From NCBI GenBank assembly GCA_035276085.1, contig DATELY010000298.1, positions 1 through 5,946 of the forward strand: DNA of 5,946 bases, given 5' to 3'. The translations under genes were made by a program, and so were the position numbers. The stretch's first letter is position 1. Each line of letters opens with the position of its first letter. Source of the DNA: DATELY01 sp035276085 (GTDB taxonomy: Bacteria > Pseudomonadota > Gammaproteobacteria > Steroidobacterales > Steroidobacteraceae). The notes beneath the pieces were generated by a model, which saw nothing but the letters and a program-made list of their open reading frames with translations, had not been told where the DNA came from and did not search any database. This document shows, piece after piece, positions 1-4,538 of this stretch.

Positions 1-97
1 CCTCGAAGTAGAGCAGTGCATAGATTCCGGTTCGCCCGACCGACTTCATGTCCTCCATGCCTGCAATACCGGTGACGACCGTGCAGAAGATCACCGG
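1..97 (-). pseudogene. dctA: Reverse-oriented dctA fragment, open at the left edge
   Basis: On the minus strand, bases 97 to 2 read in one frame as P-V-I-F-C-T-V-V-T-G-I-A-G-M-E-D-M-K-S-V, continuing with G-R-T-G-I-Y and further to a Phe-Glu at the edge. This matches the conserved DctA segment that starts near residue 51 of the E. coli protein. Upstream of the Pro codon the sequence turns into the other arm and homology ends, so this copy also lacks its first ~50 codons and a start codon. The rest of the gene, if present, lies left of the window. Compared with the plus-strand copy it differs at two third codon positions, both synonymous Ala codons. Confidence 0.8.
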
Positions 98-165
98 TAT
101 TGCCGGCATGGAGGACATGAAGTCGGTCGGGCGAACCGGAATCTATGCGCTGCTCTACTTCGAGG
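1..165. repeat. Long near-perfect inverted repeat at the window's left edge
   Basis: Bases 1-75 are the reverse complement of bases 91-165, with a 15-base spacer at 76-90. The arms differ at two positions only (17 versus 149, and 62 versus 104). The left arm runs to the window edge, so the repeat may be longer. Both arms encode the same DctA segment, on opposite strands. The spacer read on the minus strand continues the left-arm dctA frame (I-F-C-T-V), which places the switch point inside the shared 7-mer TCACCGG at 91-97. It may be a real head-to-head duplication or inversion junction, or a fold-back chimera from library preparation or assembly. Confidence 0.93.
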
Positions 166-1202
166 CCGTGAGCACGGTCGCGCTCGTGATCGGGTTGATC
201 GTCGTGAACGTATTGAAACCCGGCGCGGGCATGAATGTCGATGTCGCCACACTGGATCCAGGCGCCGTTGCCGCCTATGCCACCGCGGCCAAAGAGCAAA
301 CGCTTGTCGATCACATTATCAATATCATTCCGACCACCGTGGTCGATGCCTTTGCTCGCGGCGAAATCCTGCAGGTGCTCCTGTTCTCGTTGCTGTTCGG
401 ATTCGCTCTGCATGCACTGGGCACGCGCGGACAGCCGGTGTTCGATTTCATCGAGCGTCTGTCTCAGGTGCTGTTCGGGATCGTGGGCATCATCATGCGC
501 GTGGCGCCGGTCGGTGCGTTCGGTGCGATGGCCTTCACGATCGGCAAGTATGGCGTCGACACGCTGGCCTCGCTCGCGAAGCTGATGATGTGTTTCTACG
601 TCACGTGTGCGCTGTTCGTGTTCCTGGTGCTTGGAACGATCGCGAAGCTGCACGGGTTCGGCATCTGGTCGTTCATCAAATACATCCGCGAAGAGCTGCT
701 CATCGTGTTGGGAACGTCGTCGTCGGAGTCCGTGTTGCCGCGGATGATCAAGCGCATGGAAGCGCTGGGATGCAGCCGGCCCGTGGTTGGCCTGGTGATT
801 CCCACGGGCTATTCGTTCAATCTCGATGGCACATCGATCTATCTCACGATGGCAGCCGTGTTCATCGCGCAGGCTACCAACACCCCGATGAGCTTGATGG
901 ATCAGCTCACGCTGCTCGGTGTATTGCTGCTCACATCGAAAGGTGCCGCCGGAGTAACGGGGAGCGGATTCATCGTCCTGGCGGCGACGTTGTCGGCCGT
1001 GGGCACCTTGCCCGTGACGGCGCTCGCGCTGATTCTCGGGATAGACCGGTTCATGTCGGAGGCACGAGCGCTCACGAACCTCGTCGGCAACGGAGTGGCA
1101 ACCGTGGTGATCTCACGCTGGGTCGGCGCGTGCGATCGCGACCGCCTGCAGGAAGGGTTGGGAAAGCCGGCTGCGTTGTCTGCGACCGAGGCGGAAGGTT
1201 AA
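48..1202 (+). CDS. dctA: C4-dicarboxylate:cation symporter DctA, N-terminus lost at an inverted junction
   Basis: The product is an inner-membrane carrier of the DAACS (SLC1-like) family that imports succinate, fumarate and malate with cations. Recognisable family blocks are V-G-R-T-G after the junction, the serine-rich G-T-S-S-S-E-S, G-Y-S-F-N-L-D-G-T-S in the NMDGT region, S-K-G-A-A-G-V-T-G-S-G, and the C-terminal D-R-F-M-S-E-A-R-A-L-T-N-L-V-G-N-G. These are very close to E. coli DctA (about 428 aa). The open frame begins at ATG 48, but genuine homology starts only at Thr codon 93. Everything before that is antisense dctA, so residues 1-15 of this frame are spurious. About 58 N-terminal residues, including the first transmembrane segment, are missing, as are any promoter and ribosome binding site. 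The C-terminus is intact and its TAA lies inside the left flanking repeat of the adjacent small element. Family identity is sure; whether the locus is really broken is not. Confidence 0.93.
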   Translation: MSSMPAIPVTTVQKITGIAGMEDMKSVGRTGIYALLYFEAVSTVALVIGLIVVNVLKPGAGMNVDVATLDPGAVAAYATAAKEQTLVDHIINIIPTTVVDAFARGEILQVLLFSLLFGFALHALGTRGQPVFDFIERLSQVLFGIVGIIMRVAPVGAFGAMAFTIGKYGVDTLASLAKLMMCFYVTCALFVFLVLGTIAKLHGFGIWSFIKYIREELLIVLGTSSSESVLPRMIKRMEALGCSRPVVGLVIPTGYSFNLDGTSIYLTMAAVFIAQATNTPMSLMDQLTLLGVLLLTSKGAAGVTGSGFIVLAATLSAVGTLPVTALALILGIDRFMSEARALTNLVGNGVATVVISRWVGACDRDRLQEGLGKPAALSATEAEG

Positions 1203-1205
1203 GGG
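1196..1205. repeat. Left copy of a 10-bp direct repeat (target-site duplication)
   Basis: AGGTTAAGGG occurs here and again, identically, at 1361-1370, exactly bracketing the inverted-repeat element. It contains the dctA stop codon TAA (1200-1202). A 10-bp duplication is in the range produced by several IS families, including IS4-type elements. Confidence 0.8.
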
Positions 1206-1360
1206 GAATGGCACTCAGTTAAGCCGATGCCAAGCAGATCGTGGGGCTTGGGGCGTGGGACATGGGCCAGAATTCAAAGGACTCCTCTCTGGCTCACGCC
1301 TCACACCCCAAGCCTCAAGCCCGCAAAGAATTGCATCCGCGGCTTAACTGAGTGCCATTG
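1206..1360. mobile_element. MITE-like non-coding insertion, about 155 bp
   Basis: The element has perfect 20-bp terminal inverted repeats, 1207-1226 and 1340-1359, beginning AATGGCACTCAGTTAAGCC. A second inner inverted repeat (1242-1258 with 1301-1317, one mismatch plus two G-T pairs) and a short inner stem (1266-1270 with 1289-1293) make the whole element foldable into one long imperfect hairpin. It carries no plausible reading frame. The flanking 10-bp direct repeats (1196-1205 and 1361-1370) support transposition. This is the architecture of a miniature inverted-repeat element mobilised in trans. A parent IS cannot be named from the sequence, though an IS4-type transposase is a reasonable guess from the duplication length. 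Sitting between convergent genes, its hairpin may also serve as a two-way terminator. Confidence 0.75.
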
Positions 1361-1370
1361 AGGTTAAGGG
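1361..1370. repeat. Right copy of the 10-bp direct repeat
   Basis: Identical to 1196-1205. It contains TTA at 1364-1366, which is the TAA stop codon of the minus-strand bufC-like gene. Before insertion, a single AGGTTAAGGG would have served as the end of both convergent genes. Confidence 0.8.
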
Positions 1371-2140
1371 TGCTGCACTCCTGCAATCCACCCGTCGCGC
1401 AGCCATTGTTGCAGTAGCGCTGCGGCGCGGGCAGGTGCATCGTCGCCGTGGATCTCGGATAGAACATCGCAAACCGCCGCGAACGACTGTCCTGCGGCGA
1501 CGGCATCGATCGCTTGCGCTTCATCGGCAGGTAACGATCGGAAGAATGTCGAGAGCTCCGAGCGCCACACTGCCCAGCCTCTGGGCTCGAGGAGTCGCCA
1601 TCGCGTCGGGCGTGCGGTTTGTTGTGTGGCGAATCGCCACCACTGCACGGCGTTGCTGGTCAATGTCAGCCGCTGCAACGATGGTGCAAGCTGGAAACGC
1701 AGCTGTGCCCACGCGCCCGGATCGATGGTCGCGAGTTGCGCGGCGCTCAACGTCTCGGCGTCTGCGGCATCGAAGGCCGCAGCGAGGCTCCACTCCCAGC
1801 GGGCGAGATCCCTGAGCACAGTTGCTTTGCTGCCGGTGAGCTCACGAGCGATAAAGGCATCGAGTTCGCTGCCGTAATGACGGATCGAAAAGTGTCGCGA
1901 GGGGAAGTGCTTTACGAAGGCGCCCGTGAGCTCACGAAACTTCACCTCGCCCAGAACGCCATGCAGCGCCGGGTAGGTGACGCTCAATGCGTCGATGAGT
2001 CGTTCCTGAAATGCGTGCTCATACACGTGCAGGCGCGAACGGGCGTCGAAGTGTTCCGTGCCACGTACCAGACGTTCTGCAGCTCGATCGCTGCGCAGAA
2101 CGGCCGCTTGAACGGCTCGCTGCAGCTCGGCGAGACTCAT
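1364..2140 (-). CDS. bufC: BufC-like DUF2063 partner protein of an MNIO enzyme
   Basis: This 258-aa protein resembles the DUF2063 (putative DNA-binding domain, PF09836) family. Its N-terminal half carries the typical pattern R-L-H-V-Y-E-H-A-F (residues 36-44), then L-I-D-A-L, a Y-P-x-L segment, G-E-V-K-F, and a Y-G-S-E-L-D-A-F-I stretch near residue 90. The C-terminal half is less conserved. In MbnC, HvfC and BufC such proteins pair with the DUF692 enzyme and recruit the precursor peptide; despite the family name, DNA binding is not the known role there. The ATG overlaps the bufB stop by one base (TGATG), so translation is probably coupled. No DoxX-like bufD follows; the next gene is convergent dctA, across the small insertion element. 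Function is assigned by family plus context. Confidence 0.85.
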   Translation of the reverse strand: MSLAELQRAVQAAVLRSDRAAERLVRGTEHFDARSRLHVYEHAFQERLIDALSVTYPALHGVLGEVKFRELTGAFVKHFPSRHFSIRHYGSELDAFIARELTGSKATVLRDLARWEWSLAAAFDAADAETLSAAQLATIDPGAWAQLRFQLAPSLQRLTLTSNAVQWWRFATQQTARPTRWRLLEPRGWAVWRSELSTFFRSLPADEAQAIDAVAAGQSFAAVCDVLSEIHGDDAPARAAALLQQWLRDGWIAGVQHP

Positions 2141-2961
2141 CAGGCGGCCACCGCTCGATTGGCACCGGCGTAGGCCCGTGCAATATCGAGCTCTGCCACC
2201 AGCTCGGCGAGCGGTGGGATGTTGTCATCGCGCTCGATCAGGGTGGCCACGTCGCCAAAGCGCCGTAGCGCCACTGTGTAGAGATCCCACACCGCGGCTG
2301 CAATCGGCGCGTCATGCGTATCGATCAGATGCGTGCCCTGGGCTCGATGTCCCGCGAGATGCAGCTGGCGCACGCGCCCCTGGGGCACACCTGCGAGAAA
2401 CTCGAGCGCGTCGAAGCCGTGATTCACGCTGCTGACGTAGATGTTGTTGATATCGAGCAGGAGGTCGCAGTCAGCCTCGGTGGCGAGTGCGCTGAGGAAT
2501 TCCCACTCCGACAGCGTCGAATCCGTGTAGTCGAGATAGCTGGAAACGTTTTCCAACACAATGCGCTGGCCCAGGAAATCCTGTACTTGCCGGACGCGTG
2601 CGGCCACATGGCGTAGCGCCTCCTCGGTGTACGGCAAGGGCAAGAGATCGTGCAGGTTGAGTCCATCCACGCCGGTCCAGCAAAGATGATCGGAGATCCA
2701 GCGGGGTTGGACGCGAGCGGCCAGCTGTTTGAGTTGGTGCAGGTAATCGAGGTCGAGCGGATCAGTGCTGCCGATCGATAGCGACACGCCGTGCATGACG
2801 AGCGGAAAACGCTCGCGAATCCGGTCGAGGTAATAGAGCGGCTTGCCGCCCGGTACGAGATAGTTTTCGGTGACGATCTCGAACCAGTCCACACGCGGCG
2901 CCTCGTTCAGCACAGCCTCGTAGTGCTCGGTGCGCAACCCCAGACCAAAACCCAATGACAT
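2140..2961 (-). CDS. bufB: BufB-like MNIO (DUF692) iron-dependent peptide-modifying enzyme
   Basis: This 273-aa protein has the usual size of the DUF692/MNIO family (PF05114, multinuclear non-heme iron oxidases with a TIM-barrel fold, such as MbnB). Metal-site blocks are visible in order: H-G-V-S (His57), S-D-H-L-C-W (Asp91, His92), E-N-V-S-S-Y (Glu137), D-I-N-N-I-Y (Asp170) with the following N-H-G-F-D (His181), H-L-A-G-H (His201, His205), and D-T-H-D (Asp214, His216), with Glu243 later. All expected ligand positions appear occupied, so it should be active. Known members oxidise precursor cysteines to oxazolone/thioamide or thiooxazole groups using O2. The likely substrate is the exported Cys-rich peptide encoded just upstream. 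The start is supported by GGAG six bases before the ATG. It lies 51 bases after the precursor gene, with hairpins in the gap, and overlaps bufC by one base. Confidence 0.92.
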   Translation of the reverse strand: MSLGFGLGLRTEHYEAVLNEAPRVDWFEIVTENYLVPGGKPLYYLDRIRERFPLVMHGVSLSIGSTDPLDLDYLHQLKQLAARVQPRWISDHLCWTGVDGLNLHDLLPLPYTEEALRHVAARVRQVQDFLGQRIVLENVSSYLDYTDSTLSEWEFLSALATEADCDLLLDINNIYVSSVNHGFDALEFLAGVPQGRVRQLHLAGHRAQGTHLIDTHDAPIAAAVWDLYTVALRRFGDVATLIERDDNIPPLAELVAELDIARAYAGANRAVAA

Positions 2962-2963
2962 GT

Positions 2964-2976
2964 CTTGCTCCGCAAG
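2964..2976 (-). promoter_or_regulatory. Small hairpin carrying the bufB ribosome binding site
   Basis: On the minus strand CTTGC-GGA-GCAAG forms a 5-bp stem with a 3-base loop. The bufB Shine-Dalgarno GGAG occupies the loop and the first stem base, ending six bases before the ATG. It abuts the larger hairpin at 2976. Presentation of the SD in a small loop could tune translation initiation. This is inferred from base pairing only. Confidence 0.45.
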
Positions 2977-3000
2977 GGCGGGTCCTCATGCGACCCGCCC
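2976..3000 (-). promoter_or_regulatory. Intercistronic hairpin between bufA and bufB
   Basis: GGGCGGGTC (2976-2984) and GACCCGCCC (2992-3000) form a perfect 9-bp, very GC-rich stem with a 7-base loop, 12 bases downstream of the bufA stop. No T-run follows on the minus strand, so it is not a classical intrinsic terminator. More likely it is an RNA-stability or attenuating element that raises the precursor-to-enzyme ratio, as expected where a peptide is needed in large excess over its modifying enzyme. Confidence 0.6.
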
Positions 3001-3012
3001 AGCGGCTGTCGC

Positions 3013-3270
3013 TCAACTCTTCTGCGACGCTGCTTTGGCGGCCTCGCATTCTGCTTTCGTCATTTCCTTGAAGCCCTGACCTTTGCATGCGTTCTGACCC
3101 TTGCATGCGTTGTGCGCGGTCTGGCAAGCCGACTGACCCTTGCAAGCATTCACGCCCATGCATTGCACCTTGGCTTCTTCAGCACTGGCTACGCCGACTG
3201 CAACGCTGTTGAACAACAATGCGGCCGCAGTAGCGACGGCGGCACCCGACGCTTTTCCCATCTTCTTCAT
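3013..3270 (-). CDS. bufA: BufA-like secreted Cys-rich RiPP precursor (bufferin type)
   Basis: This 85-aa protein has a Sec signal peptide: basic start M-K-K-M-G-K, hydrophobic stretch about residues 9-28, and an A-S-A cleavage site at about 30. The mature part of about 55 residues has six cysteines, at 37, 43, 49, 56, 62 and 75. N-A-C-K-G-Q occurs three times (41-46, 54-59, 60-65), two of them in tandem, followed by G-F and a final A-E-C. This C-x-G-x-N-A-C-K-G-x pattern is that of the small periplasmic bufferin precursors (BufA2-like) found beside MNIO genes. After modification by BufB/BufC the peptide would bind a metal, probably copper, in the periplasm. I chose the ATG at 3270 because AGGAG lies seven bases upstream and the signal peptide begins there. 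An upstream ATG at 3327 in the same frame would bury the signal and has no clear SD. The subfamily name is less sure than the precursor role. Confidence 0.85.
   Translation of the reverse strand: MKKMGKASGAAVATAAALLFNSVAVGVASAEEAKVQCMGVNACKGQSACQTAHNACKGQNACKGQGFKEMTKAECEAAKAASQKS
3077..3151 (-). repeat. Three 18-bp coding repeats for N-A-C-K-G-Q in bufA
   Basis: The units are at 3077-3094, 3095-3112 and 3134-3151. The first two are direct neighbours and match at 16 of 18 bases. The third is separated by 21 bases encoding the S-A-C-Q-T-A-H linker. The unit is thus also repeated at DNA level, which points to growth of the peptide by recent internal duplication. Confidence 0.8.
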
Positions 3271-3277
3271 GTGTGCT

Positions 3278-3282
3278 CTCCT
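3278..3282 (-). promoter_or_regulatory. Ribosome binding site of bufA
   Basis: AGGAG on the minus strand, seven bases before ATG 3270. It decides the start of the precursor gene in favour of 3270 over the in-frame ATG at 3327. Confidence 0.7.
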
Positions 3283-3497
3283 GGAAGGAACCATGTTGAA
3301 TGTAACCGATGCACTTACGGTGCGCATGAGCGAGTGGATTCAGAGCATTCACGCTGGTCGAGTAGGGATCGAGGATCCACGACAGGCGTTGGGAACTGGC
3401 TGACGGCACACGTCCGGACGGCGTACGGTCAGATCAGACGCGGCACTGCCTCTGGCCGCCTGGCGCGTCGCCCGCGAGAGAGCGAGCTCTCATCCGG
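3283..3497. other. Non-coding region upstream of bufA
   Basis: This stretch between the FAH-family gene and the precursor gene must hold the bufA promoter. I see no convincing sigma-70 pair and no clear ECF-type GTAAC / CGTC motif in the right orientation. There is a perfect 10-bp palindrome CGTCCGGACG at 3411-3420 (possible operator) and a tight 6-bp inverted repeat GAGAGC / GCTCTC at 3478-3491 just beyond the FAH-family stop. Neither can be assigned a role. The region has no T-rich terminator for the upstream gene. Confidence 0.5.
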
Positions 3498-4409
3498 TCA
3501 CACGGCAACCACGGGGTGGCGCAGTGTCCCGATGGTCTGCACGGTCGCCTCGACGACATCACCTGGCCACAACCATTCTTGTGGAGTTCGGCCCGCTCCG
3601 ACGCCGGATGGCGTGCCCGTGGCGATGATGTCGCCGGCCTCGAGCGTCATGCCGGCGCTGATGTCGGCGATCAGCGCCGCGACCGAAAACAGCATGAAAC
3701 GCGTATTGGAATCCTGTTTCGTGACACCGTTGACCTTGAGGCTCAGAGCCAACGTTTGCGGATCGGGGATCTCGTCAGCCGTGACGATGCACGGGCCGAA
3801 AGGTGCGTAAGTATCTTGTCCCTTCGAATAGATCCATTGACCGGCGCGGCGACAGTCACGCGCGCTCATATCGATCAGCACGCTGTAACCGAAGACATGG
3901 GCAAGCGCATCGTCCGCTGCTACGCGTTTCGCACGCGAACCCATGATCACGGCAAGCTCCACTTCCCAGTCGAGCTGCTGAGTGAGCTGCGCATTGTGTT
4001 CGATCGGGTCGCCTGGGCCGATGACGCTCGTCGGTGGCTTCGAGAAGATGACCGGCTGCTTGGGCAAATCCTTGGCAGTGTCCAGCGCGCGGCTCGATTC
4101 CTCGACGTGCTCGACGTAATTGAGGCCGATACCGAAGATGTTCTTGCGCGGCTGGGGAATCGGCGCGAGCAGCTTCACGTTCTGCTGCGGAATCGCGGTC
4201 CCGGGCGGCCAGCGGCCGCTCGACGTCTCGAGTAGCGCTTGCGTCGCCTGCAAGGCTGCAGGACCCATATCGATGAACTCGAGCATCGTGCTTGGAAGAG
4301 GCTCCCCGCTTCGCGCCGCCAGACGCTCGATATCGACGACGTAGCGATCCACCAGCACGCCGAGGCGGGCCGCTGCGCTGACATTTGCTCGATAGGTCAC
4401 GAAGCGCAT
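3498..4409 (-). CDS. Fumarylacetoacetate hydrolase (FAH) family protein
   Basis: This 303-aa protein is of the FAH superfamily (PF01557), whose members are Mg/Mn-dependent C-C hydrolases, hydratases or decarboxylases acting on ring-cleavage products such as fumarylpyruvate or 2-oxohept-3-enedioate. Residues 1-85 form a short N-terminal domain. The catalytic domain shows G-L-N-Y-x-x-H (95-101) with Glu103/Glu104 in the lid region, F-S-K-P-P-T (122-127), the metal ligands D-W-E-V-E-L (Glu149, Glu151), a distal Asp180 in L-I-D-M-S-A-R-D, a candidate Lys196 in Y-S-K-G-Q-D, and A-T-G-T-P-S-G-V-G (263-271). All key residues are present, so it should be active, but the substrate cannot be read from sequence. 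GGAA five bases before the ATG is a weak SD. It lies on the same strand as iorB, 129 bases downstream, which fits aromatic-compound catabolism; shared transcription is possible but not shown. Confidence 0.9.
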   Translation of the reverse strand: MRFVTYRANVSAAARLGVLVDRYVVDIERLAARSGEPLPSTMLEFIDMGPAALQATQALLETSSGRWPPGTAIPQQNVKLLAPIPQPRKNIFGIGLNYVEHVEESSRALDTAKDLPKQPVIFSKPPTSVIGPGDPIEHNAQLTQQLDWEVELAVIMGSRAKRVAADDALAHVFGYSVLIDMSARDCRRAGQWIYSKGQDTYAPFGPCIVTADEIPDPQTLALSLKVNGVTKQDSNTRFMLFSVAALIADISAGMTLEAGDIIATGTPSGVGAGRTPQEWLWPGDVVEATVQTIGTLRHPVVAV

Positions 4410-4466
4410 TTTCGTTCCGCGCTCAGTGTCCGAACAGTCTTGTGCCCCGACTCTTGCATCGGGCTC

Positions 4467-4480
4467 ACGCGCCGGCGCGT
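4467..4480. promoter_or_regulatory. 14-bp perfect palindrome between iorB and the FAH-family gene
   Basis: ACGCGCCGGCGCGT reads the same on both strands and lies about 58 bases before the FAH-family ATG. Next to it is a smaller stem, CCCGA (4446-4450) with TCGGG (4459-4463). With no T-run on either side, an operator for a dimeric regulator or an mRNA structure is more likely than a terminator. The rest of 4410-4538 shows no convincing promoter. Confidence 0.35.
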
Positions 4481-4538
4481 TGTATGTTGTGTCTCAATTC
4501 GCATTGTTGAAATACACAGGAAGTTGATGCCCAGCGCT

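Noticed and set aside
48..92. ATG 48 as the true start of DctA
   Set aside because: The first 15 codons are antisense dctA sequence from the inverted arm. DctA homology begins only at the Thr codon at 93, and no SD precedes 48.
1203..1363. Simple intrinsic terminator between convergent genes
   Set aside because: The 20-bp distant terminal repeats, roughly 155-bp span and flanking 10-bp direct repeats are better explained by a transposed element, though it may also terminate transcription.
3077..3151. CRISPR-like direct repeats
   Set aside because: The 18-bp units encode N-A-C-K-G-Q in frame within bufA and have no regular spacers.
3271..3327. Upstream in-frame ATG at 3327 as the start of the precursor gene
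   Set aside because: It would place 19 non-conserved residues before a clean signal peptide. ATG 3270 has AGGAG at the right distance.
3296..3345. ECF-type or sigma-70 promoter for bufA
   Set aside because: GTAACC at 3302-3307 is in the wrong orientation. A TACATT-like -10 on the minus strand has no acceptable -35 at 16-18 bases.
2965..3810. Plus-strand open frame of 281 codons
   Set aside because: It lies antisense across bufA and part of the FAH-family gene, has a Cys/Arg-rich composition and matches no family. It is a GC-rich shadow of the genes on the other strand.
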